64,000 nucleotides of DNA from Enterobacter cloacae complex sp. R_G8 (GCF_024599795.1 NZ_CP102246.1:1054001-1118000); one strand, 5' to 3'. Positions 1-10,188 are shown, numbered from the stretch's first letter. Made by a program: numbers and translations. The notes: a model not told the origin generated them from the sequence alone.

Positions 1-725
1 AGATCGCCAAACCGCACCTGTAGCGCGGTGATGGCTGTGAGTGCCGTTGTCTCAGTGCGCAGAACGCGAGGTCCCAACAGAATATCAGTAAACTGGTAAC
101 GCGCCGTCATGGCAATTTCATCTGCCGACAGGCCGCCTTCCGGGCCAATCAGCAGGCGTACACGTTCAACGGGCAGCGCCAGCGTATTGATACTGGCGCT
201 GGCGCGCGGATGGAGATTGAGCTTCAGCCCGCTCTCCTCTTCTGCACACCAGTCTTCGAGATCCATCGCCGGGCGGATCTCCGGAATACGGTTGCGGCCA
301 CTCTGTTCACAGGCAGCAATGGCAATTTTCTGCCACTGCTGGATCTTCTTGTTCAGACGTTCCGCATCCAGTTTAACGCCGCAGCGCTCAGAAAAAAGTG
401 GCGTAATGAGGCTTACACCCAGTTCAATGGATTTCTGAATGGTGAACTCCATCTTTTCCCCGCGCGACATCACCTGGCCCAGATGAATGTGCAGCGGCGA
501 TTCACGGTCATCGACTTCGCCGCGCAGCACATTGACGTGCACGCTTTTTTTATCCGCCCGCGTAATTTCCGCGTCGAAAACCTGGTTGGAGCCGTCGAAC
601 AGCTGAATCGCCTGGCCTGCCCCCATGCGCAGCACGCGGCCAACGTGATTGGCGGCATCGTCAGACAGGGCGATTTCGCGGCCAGCGGTAATCAGTTCAG
701 GGTGATAGATGCGAGGAATACGCAT
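1..725 (-). CDS. rsmE: 16S rRNA m3U1498 methyltransferase RsmE (3' end cut by window)
   Basis: RsmE methylates N3 of U1498 in 16S rRNA on the 30S subunit, using S-adenosylmethionine; it is a SPOUT-fold enzyme. Reading leftwards from ATG at 725-723 gives [12 protein letters not shown] and 241 codons that remain open to the window edge, ending ...RFGDL. E. coli RsmE is 243 residues, so only about two codons and the stop are missing. The SPOUT cofactor-loop motif [10 protein letters not shown] is present near the C-terminus. The gene lies 52 bp downstream of endA on the same strand, as in E. coli, where gshB would follow. Identification rests on recalled E. coli sequence. Confidence 0.95.
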   Translation of the reverse strand, partial: MRIPRIYHPELITAGREIALSDDAANHVGRVLRMGAGQAIQLFDGSNQVFDAEITRADKKSVHVNVLRGEVDDRESPLHIHLGQVMSRGEKMEFTIQKSIELGVSLITPLFSERCGVKLDAERLNKKIQQWQKIAIAACEQSGRNRIPEIRPAMDLEDWCAEEESGLKLNLHPRASASINTLALPVERVRLLIGPEGGLSADEIAMTARYQFTDILLGPRVLRTETTALTAITALQVRFGD

Positions 726-777
726 AGTCAAAAATTCCATGTGTCATGCTGTGTAAGCGAATTGCCGCTAGTGTAGG

Positions 778-1485
778 TTAGCTCTTTTGCGCCTGGCAAG
801 CCCGCTGGACGTAAGGGTTATGATTCCCCTGGACCCTGGCGATGCGTTCGTCGCGCTGACATTCCCACTCGGTGACCGGGTATTGTTTATTCCAGGCGTT
901 AAACAGTTGGGTTTGCTGGCGGGAAAGGTTGAGGTTGTAACGATCGCGCATATAGAAGTACGTGCGGGCAATGCTGCCGCGTGCCCGGGCAGGGGGCTCG
1001 GCGACTTTCTCTTTAAAATCCACCTTCATTCCGCACTGGCCGTACTGGCCTTCGCCACCGTTCCACTGGCTGTACATAAAATTGCCGCGGTCGCCATTCA
1101 CTTCACCCACAGCGGGCTGCAGGTTGTGCATATCGCTTTCCATTTGACGATAGACCGGATCTTTGGCGCAGTTTTTACGTCCGCCATCCTGCCAGCACTG
1201 GCGCTGATGGCCAAACTGCCATGCCGGAACCACATGTTCCCACTCGATGCGGCTGGCGCGGTTTTCGTTTTTACGCACCTTATAGCCGCAGGATTCAAGG
1301 TCAACGACCCCTTTTTTACCCTGCCAGTTAATTTTGCAGCCACAGTAGAAGTCGCCCGGCACGTCAGCGTTGACCTTCACGCCTGCCGCTTTGGCCTGGG
1401 AAAAACTGTTGATACCGTCGGCCAGAGCCTGGCCGGAGAGGGCCGTTGTCAGAAAGGCAACCGCGAGAGAGAAATTACGGGACAT
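778..1485 (-). CDS. endA: Periplasmic DNA-specific endonuclease I
   Basis: EndA is a periplasmic double-strand-specific DNA endonuclease. The start at 1485 gives 235 residues, the E. coli length. It begins with a signal peptide ([12 protein letters not shown]..., cleavage probably after ALA at residue 22), and a GGAG ribosome-binding site sits just upstream. A longer in-frame start at 1542 would place 19 residues before the signal peptide and is rejected. The endonuclease I signature is visible as [18 protein letters not shown], with the catalytic His in EHVVP, followed by conserved [12 protein letters not shown]. Several cysteines fit the disulphide-bonded periplasmic form. Confidence 0.96.
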   Translation of the reverse strand: MSRNFSLAVAFLTTALSGQALADGINSFSQAKAAGVKVNADVPGDFYCGCKINWQGKKGVVDLESCGYKVRKNENRASRIEWEHVVPAWQFGHQRQCWQDGGRKNCAKDPVYRQMESDMHNLQPAVGEVNGDRGNFMYSQWNGGEGQYGQCGMKVDFKEKVAEPPARARGSIARTYFYMRDRYNLNLSRQQTQLFNAWNKQYPVTEWECQRDERIARVQGNHNPYVQRACQAQKS

Positions 1486-1579
1486 CTTACACTCCGTGTC
1501 AAAACGAGCCCGCAACGTAGCGAAAGTTGTTCCTGTATGCAATCAGCCAGATCAGGAAAGTTCCTGAAAGTTCAGTTGG

Positions 1580-2077
1580 TTATTCTGCGACCAGTGGCTC
1601 GCCGCACTTCACGCAGCGGTAGGTTGCCTCGCCGCGTACCACACGATTATGGCGACGAACGGTGAGCTGATGCTGCTGGCACTGGCAGCGGTAGGGGAAG
1701 GTATTACGGCGTACCGATTCCAGTTCGAACTGATGAGTACGGCGTGCCGGAACGCCGAGCACCGACTCCATCATCCATTTCCACTCTTTGCCGTGCGGAG
1801 CCACGCGGCCGAAGTGTTTCCATACCAGAAGGTGTGCCAGTTCGTGCGGCACCACTTCCTCAATAAACGCCTGCTGGTTTTCCATCATCAGTACCGGGTT
1901 CAGGCGGATCTCATAGGATTCCAGCCAGGCGGTACCCGCCGCGGTTCCTCGCTGCTGGTAGACGAGTTTTGGTTCCGGATAATTACGGCCGAGCTTCTGG
2001 TTGGCCTGGGCGAGTTTTTCCCGCAGGCTGCGCATAACGGCTTGCTGAATGGCGATGGGGAGACGGGGTGCTTTCAT
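1580..2077 (-). CDS. sprT: SprT family zinc metalloprotease-like protein
   Basis: This 165-residue protein matches E. coli SprT in length when started at 2077 ([14 protein letters not shown]). The upstream in-frame start at 2113 adds 12 residues with no family support. It carries the HExxH zinc motif (HELAH) at about residue 69 and a C-terminal zinc-ribbon-like set of cysteines (YRCQCQQH ... YRCVKCGE). SprT-like domains occur in DNA-protein crosslink proteases such as SPRTN, but the role in enterobacteria is not established. It lies between galP and endA, as in E. coli. Confidence 0.93.
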   Translation of the reverse strand: MKAPRLPIAIQQAVMRSLREKLAQANQKLGRNYPEPKLVYQQRGTAAGTAWLESYEIRLNPVLMMENQQAFIEEVVPHELAHLLVWKHFGRVAPHGKEWKWMMESVLGVPARRTHQFELESVRRNTFPYRCQCQQHQLTVRRHNRVVRGEATYRCVKCGEPLVAE

Positions 2078-2102
2078 GGGGCAGAGCATAAAGCGCGAAG
2101 CG

Positions 2103-2125
2103 GGGAGGCGCAAGAGGCGCCTCCC
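2103..2125 (-). terminator. Hairpin after galP (possible weak terminator)
   Basis: A perfect 9-bp stem (GGGAGGCGC / GCGCCTCCC) with a 5-nt loop lies ten bases beyond the galP stop and just before sprT. No T-run follows it in the galP direction, so it may stabilise or punctuate the transcript more than terminate it. Confidence 0.4.
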
Positions 2126-2134
2126 GCAAGAGGA

Positions 2135-3532
2135 TTAGTCGTGTGCGCCGATTTCGCGCAGCGGACGACCTTTCATCAGGTTACGTTCAATGTGTTCCAG
2201 TGAAACGTGTTTGGTTTCAGGAACCAGCCAGACGGTGAGAACAATAAAGAACAGGTTCAGACCGGCGTAGACCCAGAAGGTGTTCGCATTGCCCAGCGTG
2301 TTGAGCATGGTCAGGAACGTGGCACCGACGATCATATTGGCAATCCAGTTGGTCGCGGTAGAGCAGGTGATACCGAAATCACGTCCTTTCAGCGGCTGGA
2401 TTTCAGAGCACAGCACCCAAATCAGCGGGCCGGCACTCATTGCAAACCCGACGATAAACATCAGCAGCATACCTACCGCCAGGTACTGCGCGGTTGGGGA
2501 GTGAATGCCCATGTGCATCATCGTACCGAGGATCCCCATACCGGCGGCCATCACGAGGAAGCCCAGGGTCAGCGTTGGCTTACGTCCCCAGCGGTCGACC
2601 AGACCGATGGCGATGAAGGTCGCCAGCACGTTGGTCAGCCCCACGATCACGGTGCCCCACATCTGCTCGGTGGTATTGGTATACCCCGCCAGCTCAAAGA
2701 TTTTTGGCGCGTAATACATGATGACGTTCATCCCGGTGAACTGTTGCATCACCTGCAGCAGCACGCCGAGGAAGACCGCCCGACGGAAGTTGCTGTTCTC
2801 TTTGAACAGCGCCCAGCCAGACTGTTTCACCTTCAGGCTTTCGCGGATCTCTTCCAGCTCGTTTTTAGCTTCCGCACTGGTATCACGCAGACGCAGCAGC
2901 ACGCGTTCGGCATCGACGAAACGGCGCTTGGCGGCAAACCAGCGCGGGCTGTCCGGCAGAAAGAAGACGCCAATCAGCAGCAGAATGGCCGGAATGATGA
3001 TCACGCCCAGCATCCAGCGCCATGCGCCGCTGTAGCTAAAGGCGGTATCGGACAGGTAAGCGCCCAAAATCCCGATGGTGATCATCAGCTGGTACATCGA
3101 AATCATACTGCCGCGGATTTTCTCCGGCGCGATTTCTGACAGGTAAAGCGGCGCGGTATAAGACGCGACGCCTACGGCCAGACCCAACAGCACACGGGAC
3201 AGGATAAGTACTTCAACGTTAGGGGCGGCGGCAGAGAAGAGGGAACCGGCGACGAAAAGGATCGCGCCAATCATCAGGCTCTTTTTACGTCCCAGTTTGA
3301 AAGAGAGCCAGCCGCTGCCGACGGCCCCGACGGCCGCACCGAACATCATGGAGCTGACCACCCATTCCTGGGTATGTGCGTTAATCTGGAATTCGTCTGC
3401 GATAAAGGGAAGGGCGCCGGCAATCACGCCGATATCCAGGCCAAAGAGTAATCCTGCCAGGGCGGCAAGGAAGCAGACGAAGAATGTCATCGCCTTGTTG
3501 GACGTACGCCCCTGTTTATTATTGTCAGGCAT
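2135..3532 (-). CDS. galP: Galactose:proton symporter GalP
   Basis: GalP is a 12-helix major facilitator sugar porter that imports D-galactose, and also glucose, with a proton across the inner membrane. The 465 residues match E. coli GalP (464). Sugar-porter signatures are visible: FKLGRKK and DRWGRK in the inter-helix loops, SPRW after helix 6, and the C-terminal PETKH motif. A central cytoplasmic loop of about 60 residues separates the two six-helix halves. The 350 bp upstream region carries a CRP site and two GalR/GalS-type operators (annotated separately), so induction by galactose and catabolite control are expected. Confidence 0.97.
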   Translation of the reverse strand: MPDNNKQGRTSNKAMTFFVCFLAALAGLLFGLDIGVIAGALPFIADEFQINAHTQEWVVSSMMFGAAVGAVGSGWLSFKLGRKKSLMIGAILFVAGSLFSAAAPNVEVLILSRVLLGLAVGVASYTAPLYLSEIAPEKIRGSMISMYQLMITIGILGAYLSDTAFSYSGAWRWMLGVIIIPAILLLIGVFFLPDSPRWFAAKRRFVDAERVLLRLRDTSAEAKNELEEIRESLKVKQSGWALFKENSNFRRAVFLGVLLQVMQQFTGMNVIMYYAPKIFELAGYTNTTEQMWGTVIVGLTNVLATFIAIGLVDRWGRKPTLTLGFLVMAAGMGILGTMMHMGIHSPTAQYLAVGMLLMFIVGFAMSAGPLIWVLCSEIQPLKGRDFGITCSTATNWIANMIVGATFLTMLNTLGNANTFWVYAGLNLFFIVLTVWLVPETKHVSLEHIERNLMKGRPLREIGAHD

Positions 3533-3597
3533 TATGCCCTCCAGTTGGGTTATCAGTTTTATTGATGTTAAGGGTAGGTGAGCGACCCGTAAAAATA

Positions 3598-3613
3598 TGT
3601 GAGATAAATCACA
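3598..3613 (-). promoter_or_regulatory. CRP site upstream of galP
   Basis: TGTGA-GATAAA-TCACA matches both half-sites of the CRP consensus exactly with the standard 6-bp spacer. It lies 66 bp upstream of the galP start and is immediately followed by a GalR-type operator. Assignment to galP follows from position, since metK converges from the other side and ends at 3883. Confidence 0.85.
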
Positions 3614-3616
3614 TAG

Positions 3617-3632
3617 GTGTAATCGGTTACAC
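3617..3632 (-). promoter_or_regulatory. GalR/GalS operator 1 (galP)
   Basis: The 16-mer GTGTAATCGGTTACAC fits the GalR/GalS operator consensus GTGNAANCGNTTNCAC at every fixed position and is separated by 3 bp from the CRP site. In E. coli galP is a member of the gal regulon. Binding here would place the repressor just upstream of the CRP-activated promoter. Confidence 0.85.
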
Positions 3633-3798
3633 TGGTGTGTAACTGTAAATATTAATAAAGCTTTGAAAATATAGAGGTAAATGAGGTGATGCGCATCGCG
3701 TTTGCATGAATTTCAGACTTAACTGAAAGGAAATGTAACAGCAGAAGAAAGCCGATCATGCAAAGAGATTTTTCTGAAAGCGGGGTATAGAGAGTGAG

Positions 3799-3814
3799 GT
3801 GTAAACGGTTCCAG
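3799..3814 (-). promoter_or_regulatory. GalR/GalS operator 2 (candidate distal galP operator)
   Basis: GTGTAAACGGTTCCAG matches the gal operator consensus with one mismatch in the last base (G for C). It lies 182 bp (centre to centre) upstream of operator 1, near the metK terminator. The pair could act through a DNA loop, as OE and OI do in the gal operon; that is an inference. Confidence 0.6.
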
Positions 3815-3834
3815 GCATTGCCGCCACCCGACAT

Positions 3835-3860
3835 AAAAAAGGCCAGCACAAAGGCTGGCC
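3835..3860 (-). terminator. Rho-independent terminator of metK
   Basis: On the minus strand a 7-bp stem (GGCCAGC / GCTGGCC) with a 6-nt loop is followed by six T residues, 22 bp beyond the metK stop. Confidence 0.85.
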
Positions 3861-3882
3861 TGTTTAAGCTGCGGGTGGTCGA

Positions 3883-5037
3883 TTACTTCAGACCGGCAGC
3901 TTCACGCAGCAGAGCGGCTTTGTCGGTTTTTTCCCATGGGAAATGTTCGCGACCAAAGTGACCGTATGCAGCGGTTTCTTTGTAGATTGGGTGCAGCAGA
4001 TCCAGCATCTGAATCAGGCCGTATGGACGCAGGTCGAAGAACTCGCGCACCAGCAGGGTCAGCTGTTCTGAAGGCACTTTTTCAGTACCGAAGGTTTCAA
4101 CCATGATGGAGGTGGGTTCCGCCACGCCGATTGCGTAGGAAACCTGGATCTCACAGCGGTCAGCCAGGCCTGCAGCAACAATGTTTTTCGCCACATAGCG
4201 TGCAGCGTAGGCAGCAGAACGGTCCACTTTTGATGGATCTTTACCGGAGAATGCACCGCCACCGTGACGTGCCATGCCGCCGTAGGTATCAACGATGATT
4301 TTACGACCGGTCAGACCGCAGTCACCCATTGGGCCGCCAATTACAAAGCGTCCGGTTGGGTTGATGAAGTATTTGGTTGCGCTGCTCAGCCATTCGGTTG
4401 GCAGAACAGGCTTGATGATCTCTTCCATCACTGCTTCCTGCAGGGATTTCTGATCGATATCTTCGGCATGCTGGGTAGACAGAACTACCGCGTCAATGCC
4501 GACGATTTTGCCGTCGTCGTACTGGAAGGTCACCTGGCTTTTCGCATCCGGGCGCAGCCATGGCAGCGTGCCGTTTTTACGCACTTCAGCCTGGCGCTGC
4601 ACCAGACGGTGCGCGTAGGTCACCGGGGCTGGCATCAGCACGTCGGTTTCGTTGGTTGCATAACCGAACATCAGGCCCTGGTCGCCCGCGCCCTGTTCCA
4701 GCGGATCGGCACGGTCAACGCCCTGGTTGATGTCCGGAGACTGTTTGCCAATCGCGCTCAGGACCGCGCAGGAATTGGCATCAAAGCCCATATCAGAATG
4801 GACATAACCGATTTCACGTACCGTGTTACGGGTGATCTCTTCGATATCAACCCATGCGCTGGTGGTGATCTCACCGCCAACCAGAACCATGCCGGTTTTG
4901 ACATAGGTTTCACACGCTACGCGCGCTTTCGGATCCTGAGTCAGGATCGCATCCAGCACCGCATCGGAGATTTGGTCAGCAATTTTATCAGGATGTCCTT
5001 CTGATACGGACTCGGACGTAAACAGGTGTTTTGCCAT
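3883..5037 (-). CDS. metK: S-adenosylmethionine synthetase (methionine adenosyltransferase)
   Basis: MetK makes S-adenosylmethionine from ATP and methionine in the cytosol and is normally essential. The protein is 384 residues, exactly the E. coli length. Signatures are intact: [11 protein letters not shown] near the N-terminus (ATP binding), [12 protein letters not shown], and the glycine-rich [16 protein letters not shown] phosphate-binding segment. Upstream lie degenerate tandem Met boxes, so repression by MetJ with S-adenosylmethionine is likely. The gene converges on galP's upstream region and diverges from yqgB-speA. Confidence 0.98.
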   Translation of the reverse strand: MAKHLFTSESVSEGHPDKIADQISDAVLDAILTQDPKARVACETYVKTGMVLVGGEITTSAWVDIEEITRNTVREIGYVHSDMGFDANSCAVLSAIGKQSPDINQGVDRADPLEQGAGDQGLMFGYATNETDVLMPAPVTYAHRLVQRQAEVRKNGTLPWLRPDAKSQVTFQYDDGKIVGIDAVVLSTQHAEDIDQKSLQEAVMEEIIKPVLPTEWLSSATKYFINPTGRFVIGGPMGDCGLTGRKIIVDTYGGMARHGGGAFSGKDPSKVDRSAAYAARYVAKNIVAAGLADRCEIQVSYAIGVAEPTSIMVETFGTEKVPSEQLTLLVREFFDLRPYGLIQMLDLLHPIYKETAAYGHFGREHFPWEKTDKAALLREAAGLK

Positions 5038-5699
5038 GTTTTATTTCACCTAAGAGGAATTTGGTTAGCTCAAGCTGCTGTGTGGAATAGCCAAAGGAGA
5101 TAATTCTACCAAGGCCGCAGGTTTTTGACACTGGCAGTATGAGTGTTAATCAGTATAGATGGATTAACATCTGGATGGCTATTTTAGGTCACTTCTTCGC
5201 CCGATTTCCAGTTTTTTTTGACTAACCTCTCACTGCGTTGAAATGGCTGCTGGAAATTTTTCCTGACGGTACTGGCAACCCGCGCATTTTTGTTTTGCTT
5301 TTTAGCCCCCTTCTCGGTATAAAACGCGGCGCGCGGCTCATACACAAAAAGCGCTCGATGAACTCATCGTGTCGCCACTTCCAGCCGGGTTAAGCAGTGA
5401 ACTTTTAGCTTTGGCTTGTGGTCCGTTTCAGCAGAGGCGGCCGTGGAGGTGATACGAGATAATGAACCATCGTTTTCCGCTAATTCAGCGCAGCCGTTCT
5501 GGCGCGCATTTGATTCCCGCAACCCGCATTTCTAGTCTGCAAACCTGCCGATGTTATACCCATCTCGGCGCTTCTCAGGATTCCAGGGCCGGTCACGCTT
5601 TGTGAAAACTGAACAAGGGCGCTCTTGTTAATACAAGAGTTTTCTCGTGGTTTCGCCGAACCTTGTCATACAGAGTTCGGATACGTGTTTTACAATGAT
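5038..5699. other. metK-yqgB divergent intergenic region
   Basis: About 660 bp without a confident gene. It holds the metK promoter and Met boxes on the left and, presumably, the yqgB-speA promoter and leader on the right. A 47-codon open frame at 5462-5605 on the plus strand (MNHRFPLIQRSR...) follows a strong GGAGG at 5444-5448, but the 13-nt spacing is long and I do not recognise the product. A small palindrome (CGATGA-AC-TCATCG) lies near 5355. Confidence 0.5.
5157..5180 (-). promoter_or_regulatory. Candidate tandem Met boxes (MetJ) upstream of metK
   Basis: Three contiguous 8-mers, agatggat / taacatct / ggatggct, each match the Met box consensus AGACGTCT at four or five of eight positions, 120-143 bp upstream of the metK start. 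MetJ binds degenerate tandem boxes cooperatively, and metK is a MetJ target in E. coli. The match is weak enough that a scan is needed to be sure. Confidence 0.45.
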
Positions 5700-5831
5700 A
5701 TGAATAAGAAACCGGTCGCACGGTCTGGATTTCAGCATACTCTGCTGGGAAACAGAGCCGTTTATGGGTTGTTATCGCCGTACAACGCTGCGATAGTAGT
5801 CAACTGTTTTACACTTAATACAAAGAGTTGA
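5700..5831 (+). CDS. yqgB: Small protein YqgB
   Basis: A 43-residue frame starting at ATG 5700 (MNKKPVAR ... [11 protein letters not shown]) is the same length as E. coli YqgB and shares its KKPVA start and [11 protein letters not shown] end. The frame is open further upstream to 5625, but the conserved part begins at 5700. In E. coli yqgB heads the speA-speB transcription unit; its function is poorly defined, with an acid-stress connection recalled. The stop at 5829-5831 overlaps the GAGG that serves as ribosome-binding site for speA, so yqgB translation may affect speA expression. Confidence 0.8.
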   Translation: MNKKPVARSGFQHTLLGNRAVYGLLSPYNAAIVVNCFTLNTKS

Positions 5832-5839
5832 GGTTCGCT

Positions 5840-7816
5840 ATGTCTGACGACATGTCTTCTTTTTCGCCTTCGTCAGCGGGCGAACAGGGTGTACTACGTT
5901 CCATGCAGGAGGTTGCGATGAGCTCCCAGGAAGCCAGCAAGATGCTGCGCACATACAATATTGCCTGGTGGGGCAATAACTACTACGACGTCAACGAACT
6001 GGGCCACATCAGCGTCTGCCCGGATCCTGACGTCCCTGAAGCGCGCGTGGATCTCGCCAAACTGGTGAAAGCCCGTGAAGCGCAGGGCCAGCGTTTGCCT
6101 GCACTGTTCTGCTTCCCGCAGATCCTGCAACACCGTCTGCGTTCTATTAACGCCGCGTTCAAACGCGCGCGTGAATCTTACGGTTACAAAGGCGACTACT
6201 TCCTGGTTTACCCCATCAAGGTGAACCAGCACCGCCGCGTGATTGAATCCCTGATCCACTCCGGCGAACCGCTGGGCCTGGAAGCGGGTTCAAAAGCAGA
6301 ACTGATGGCCGTGCTGGCGCATGCGGGCATGACCCGTTCAGTGATCGTCTGTAACGGCTATAAAGACCGTGAATACATTCGTCTGGCGCTGATTGGCGAA
6401 AAGATGGGCCATAAGGTCTATCTGGTTATCGAGAAGATGACGGAAATCGCCATCGTGCTGGAAGAAGCCGAGCGCCTGAACGTGGTGCCACGTCTTGGCG
6501 TGCGTGCGCGCCTGGCCTCGCAGGGGTCCGGTAAATGGCAGTCCTCCGGCGGCGAAAAATCCAAATTCGGTCTGGCGGCAAACCAGGTACTGCAGCTGGT
6601 GGAAATTCTGCGCGAGCGCGGTCGTCTGGACAGCATTCAACTGCTGCACTTCCACCTCGGTTCGCAGATGGCTAACATTCGCGATATCGCCACCGGCGTG
6701 CGTGAGTCGGCACGTTTCTACGTTGAGCTGCACAAGCTCGGCGTCAATATTCAGTGCTTCGACGTGGGCGGTGGCCTGGGCGTGGATTACGAAGGTACCC
6801 GCTCGCAGTCCGACTGCTCCGTGAACTACGGCCTGAACGAATACGCGAACAACATTATCTGGGCGATTGGCGATGCCTGTGAAGAGCACGGCCTGCCGCA
6901 CCCGACGGTGATCACCGAGTCTGGCCGCGCGGTGACCGCGCACCACACGGTGCTGGTCTCTAACATCATCGGCGTTGAGCGCAGCGAAATCACCGAAGCG
7001 ACGCCACCGCAAGACGATGCCCCACGTTCGCTGCAAAGCATGTGGGAAACCTGGCAGGAGATGCACGAGCCGGGCACGCGTCGTTCGCTGCGCGAATGGC
7101 TGCACGACAGCCAGATGGATCTGCATGATATCCACGTCGGCTACTCTTCAGGCACCTTTAGCCTGCAGGAGCGCGCGTGGGCGGAGCAGCTTTATCTGAA
7201 CATGTGCCATGAAGTGCAGAAACAGCTGGACCCGAGCAACCGTGCGCACCGTCCGATTATCGACGAATTGCAGGAACGTATGGCGGATAAGATTTACGTC
7301 AACTTCTCGCTGTTCCAGTCGATGCCGGATGCCTGGGGTATCGATCAGCTGTTCCCGGTTCTGCCGCTGGAAGGGCTGAATCACGCCCCGGAGCGTCGTG
7401 CGGTGCTGCTGGACATCACCTGTGACTCCGACGGTGCTATCGACCATTATGTGGACGGCGACGGTATCGCCACCACCATGCCCATGCCGGAGTACGACCC
7501 TGAGAACCCGCCAATGCTGGGCTTCTTTATGGTCGGCGCGTATCAGGAGATCCTTGGCAACATGCACAACCTGTTCGGTGATACCGAAGCGGTTGACGTG
7601 TTTGTCTTCCCTGACGGCAGCGTGGAAGTGGAGCTGTCCGACGAAGGTGACACCGTGGCGGACATGCTGGAATACGTGCAGCTGGATCCGAAAACCCTGC
7701 TGACGCAATTCCGCGATCAGGTGAAAAACACCGGTCTGGATGACGCGCTGCAGCAGCAGTTCCTGGAAGAGTTTGAAGCGGGTCTGTACGGGTACACCTA
7801 CCTGGAAGACGAATAA
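5840..7816 (+). CDS. speA: Biosynthetic arginine decarboxylase
   Basis: SpeA is a PLP-dependent decarboxylase that turns L-arginine into agmatine, the first step of the agmatine route to putrescine. Starting at ATG 5840 gives 658 residues, the E. coli length; four extra upstream codons (5828) have no ribosome-binding site. The PLP lysine is K127 in [10 protein letters not shown], followed by the glycine-rich [10 protein letters not shown] and the HFHLGSQ barrel segments; the [12 protein letters not shown] segment near residue 530 holds the catalytic cysteine of the C-terminal half. SpeB, which uses the agmatine, lies 211 bp downstream. Confidence 0.98.
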   Translation: MSDDMSSFSPSSAGEQGVLRSMQEVAMSSQEASKMLRTYNIAWWGNNYYDVNELGHISVCPDPDVPEARVDLAKLVKAREAQGQRLPALFCFPQILQHRLRSINAAFKRARESYGYKGDYFLVYPIKVNQHRRVIESLIHSGEPLGLEAGSKAELMAVLAHAGMTRSVIVCNGYKDREYIRLALIGEKMGHKVYLVIEKMTEIAIVLEEAERLNVVPRLGVRARLASQGSGKWQSSGGEKSKFGLAANQVLQLVEILRERGRLDSIQLLHFHLGSQMANIRDIATGVRESARFYVELHKLGVNIQCFDVGGGLGVDYEGTRSQSDCSVNYGLNEYANNIIWAIGDACEEHGLPHPTVITESGRAVTAHHTVLVSNIIGVERSEITEATPPQDDAPRSLQSMWETWQEMHEPGTRRSLREWLHDSQMDLHDIHVGYSSGTFSLQERAWAEQLYLNMCHEVQKQLDPSNRAHRPIIDELQERMADKIYVNFSLFQSMPDAWGIDQLFPVLPLEGLNHAPERRAVLLDITCDSDGAIDHYVDGDGIATTMPMPEYDPENPPMLGFFMVGAYQEILGNMHNLFGDTEAVDVFVFPDGSVEVELSDEGDTVADMLEYVQLDPKTLLTQFRDQVKNTGLDDALQQQFLEEFEAGLYGYTYLEDE

Positions 7817-7825
7817 GGCAAACCG

Positions 7826-7859
7826 CCCTCTCCCGGTTGGAGAGGGTTAGGGTGAGGGG
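7826..7859. repeat. CCCTCTCCC palindromic repeat, copy 1 (after speA)
   Basis: The stem CCCTCTCC / GGAGAGGG with a short loop is followed by a TTAGGGTGAGGGG tail. It starts 9 bp after the speA stop. The same arrangement recurs after yvalues at 23281, 23324, 34286, 37565, 45190, 45233, 48995 and 52309, always between genes. Confidence 0.85.
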
Positions 7860-7943
7860 CAAAGGCCGCACAATGCCCTATACTCACTTGAACCCGTATG
7901 AATTACCGGCGATAATTTGCCCCAATAAGCGATTTACGAATCA

Positions 7944-7987
7944 ATCCCTTCCTCGTCGGGTTTAACGACGCGGAGGGGATTTTTTTT
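7944..7987 (+). terminator. Terminator between speA and speB
   Basis: A 14-pair stem (one mismatch, one G-T pair) closing on the loop GGTTTAA is followed by eight T residues. It should end most speA transcripts, so speB probably has its own promoter or depends on readthrough. Confidence 0.8.
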
Positions 7988-8027
7988 CATCTGTTTTTAA
8001 TGTATCGACTTTAAAAGAGGTCAGGAC

Positions 8028-8948
8028 ATGAGCACTTTAGGTCATCAGTACGACAACTCTCTGGTTTCTAACGCGTTTGGTTTTTTACGCCTTCCGATGA
8101 ACTTCCAGCCGTACGACAGCGACGCAGACTGGGTGATCACCGGCGTGCCGTTTGATATGGCCACATCAGGCCGTGCGGGCGGTCGTCACGGCCCGGCGGC
8201 GATCCGTCAGGTTTCCACCAACCTGGCCTGGGAGCATAACCGCTTCCCGTGGAACTTCGACATGCGCGAACGCCTGAACGTGGTGGACTGCGGCGACCTG
8301 GTGTACGCCTTCGGTGACGCGCGTGAAATGAGCGAAAAGCTGCAGGCGCATGCCGAGAAACTGCTGGCTGCCGGTAAGCGCATGCTCTCTTTCGGTGGTG
8401 ACCACTTCGTGACCCTGCCGCTGCTGCGCGCCCACGCGAAGCACTTCGGTAAAATGGCGCTGGTGCACTTCGATGCGCACACCGACACCTACGCGAACGG
8501 CTGCGAGTTCGACCACGGCACCATGTTCTACACCGCACCGAACGAAGGTCTGATCGATCCTAACCACTCCGTGCAGATCGGTATCCGTACCGAGTTTGAC
8601 AAAGACAACGGCTTCACCGTGCTGGACGCGTGCCAGGTCAACGATCGCGGCGTGGATGACATCATCGCGCAGGTTAAGCAGATCGTCGGTGATATGCCGG
8701 TGTACCTGACCTTCGACATCGACTGTCTGGATCCGGCGTTTGCCCCGGGTACCGGTACGCCGGTGATCGGCGGGCTGACCTCAGACCGCGCCATCAAACT
8801 GGTGCGCGGCCTGAAGGATCTGAACATCGTCGGGATGGACGTGGTGGAAGTGGCGCCTGCCTATGACCAGTCCGAGATCACCGCGCTGGCCGCGGCGACC
8901 CTGGCACTGGAGATGCTCTATATCCAGGCCGCGAAAAAAGGCGAATAA
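8028..8948 (+). CDS. speB: Agmatinase
   Basis: SpeB hydrolyses agmatine to putrescine and urea with a binuclear manganese centre of the arginase/ureohydrolase family. The 306 residues equal the E. coli length, and AGAGG lies 9 bp upstream of the ATG. Metal-ligand motifs are all present: [14 protein letters not shown], and [16 protein letters not shown]. It acts in the cytosol on the product of SpeA upstream. Its stop is only 3 bp from the stop of the convergent transporter gene, with no terminator between them, so the boundary of the accessory block is tight here. Confidence 0.98.
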   Translation: MSTLGHQYDNSLVSNAFGFLRLPMNFQPYDSDADWVITGVPFDMATSGRAGGRHGPAAIRQVSTNLAWEHNRFPWNFDMRERLNVVDCGDLVYAFGDAREMSEKLQAHAEKLLAAGKRMLSFGGDHFVTLPLLRAHAKHFGKMALVHFDAHTDTYANGCEFDHGTMFYTAPNEGLIDPNHSVQIGIRTEFDKDNGFTVLDACQVNDRGVDDIIAQVKQIVGDMPVYLTFDIDCLDPAFAPGTGTPVIGGLTSDRAIKLVRGLKDLNIVGMDVVEVAPAYDQSEITALAAATLALEMLYIQAAKKGE

Positions 8949-8951
8949 GAC

Positions 8952-10163
8952 TTACGCGCCGATTGCTGCTGCGCGACGCATGCGCAGCAGCAACATTCCC
9001 CCCGCCAGCAGGGTGATAATCTGCGACACCACCAGCACGGAAAAGCCAGAGCTGACCGACCCCACCGATCTCATCACCATTCCCATCAGCAGCGGAATAA
9101 AGGCGGCACAAATATTGCCGATCCCATTAATGATGCCGTACGCGCTCCCCACCGCCTCACGCGCGGCGTGATGTTGGATCACCGCCGGAATGGCCGCGCC
9201 CTGAAGTCCCCAGAAGACGTTAGCCGACAGCATAAACAGCGCCAGCCAGGCAGGCTGATGGCTGAGCATCAGCGCGATCACGGATAACGCCGTCAGCGCC
9301 CCGCCCGCCACAAACAGCACCGGTGCCTGTTCCGGCCGCATTTTATCGAGCAGTACCCCGCCAAGGAATTTTGAGCTCAGGCTCAACAGGAAGGGGATGG
9401 CAGCGAGCATGCCCGTGGCGTGCAGCGAGAAGTGATGTTCGTCGCGTAGCCACGCCGGGAGCCAGGCGCTGCTCCCCCAGAGATAGCTCAGCGTGGCGAT
9501 TTCAACCAGCAGGATCCAGCCCAACAGCGGGGTTTGCCAGGCAAGCGTCACTGTCTCTGCGAGCCCCCGTTTGTGCATTTTTACCGTACTGCGCGGTGCC
9601 GGCAGGAAACGCCAGATGAGGCCGCCGCCAAGGAGCAGGTTGATTGCCGCCAGCGCATAAAACGATCCGGCCCAGCCCAGATGGGCCATCAACCAGGTCA
9701 CCAGCGGAAAGCCCACGGCCAGCCCGAGCGAGACGCCCAGCGCGGTCACGGCGTTGGGTTTGCCAATCTCTTCTGCACCAAAGTTATCGCTGATAAAGCG
9801 CGTTTTCAGTGAAAAGAGCGGCCCCTCCGCGACGCCCAGAATCACGCGTGCGATGAGCATCCCCATCAGCGAGCCGAGTAAGGGAGAAATGGCGCAGACC
9901 AGAGCCCAAATCGCAATGCTGCTTAATAATCCATGTCGATAATGCAGTTTGCTTTCGATAACCGGTGTTAATAATAAGGCCGAGAATCCATAACCCAGCA
10001 GAAAGCAGGTCATTAACATTCCCTGTAACATTCTGTTTTCATTTAACTGAAAATGTTCGGCAAATTCCGGGTTTAAAATCATCACCGAAATATTTACCCG
10101 GTCAACGTAGGAAATAATAATGAGAAATAACAGTGCAATTGTGCCTTGCCATCTTGCCGTCAT
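8952..10163 (-). CDS. MFS transporter, anion:cation symporter type (divergent from the catabolic array)
   Basis: A 403-residue membrane protein with about twelve hydrophobic helices. DRVNISVM in the first helix and GVAEGPLF after helix 4 are typical of the ACS (phthalate/glucarate permease) branch, whose members import organic anions with protons. It is transcribed leftwards from the same intergenic region as the Rieske array and is probably controlled with it: two GTTTCA-N4-TGAAAC type operators lie just upstream of its apparent promoter. Converging on speB with a 3-bp gap marks the left edge of the insertion. The substrate is not known; an aromatic or related carboxylate is an inference from context. 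Confidence 0.85.
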   Translation of the reverse strand: MTARWQGTIALLFLIIISYVDRVNISVMILNPEFAEHFQLNENRMLQGMLMTCFLLGYGFSALLLTPVIESKLHYRHGLLSSIAIWALVCAISPLLGSLMGMLIARVILGVAEGPLFSLKTRFISDNFGAEEIGKPNAVTALGVSLGLAVGFPLVTWLMAHLGWAGSFYALAAINLLLGGGLIWRFLPAPRSTVKMHKRGLAETVTLAWQTPLLGWILLVEIATLSYLWGSSAWLPAWLRDEHHFSLHATGMLAAIPFLLSLSSKFLGGVLLDKMRPEQAPVLFVAGGALTALSVIALMLSHQPAWLALFMLSANVFWGLQGAAIPAVIQHHAAREAVGSAYGIINGIGNICAAFIPLLMGMVMRSVGSVSSGFSVLVVSQIITLLAGGMLLLRMRRAAAIGA

Positions 10164-10188
10164 ATTGCCCGCCTTATGCGTTCGAGAA

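Noticed and set aside
787..1665. 292-codon plus-strand frame over endA
   Set aside because: Antisense to EndA, which has a signal peptide and catalytic motif.
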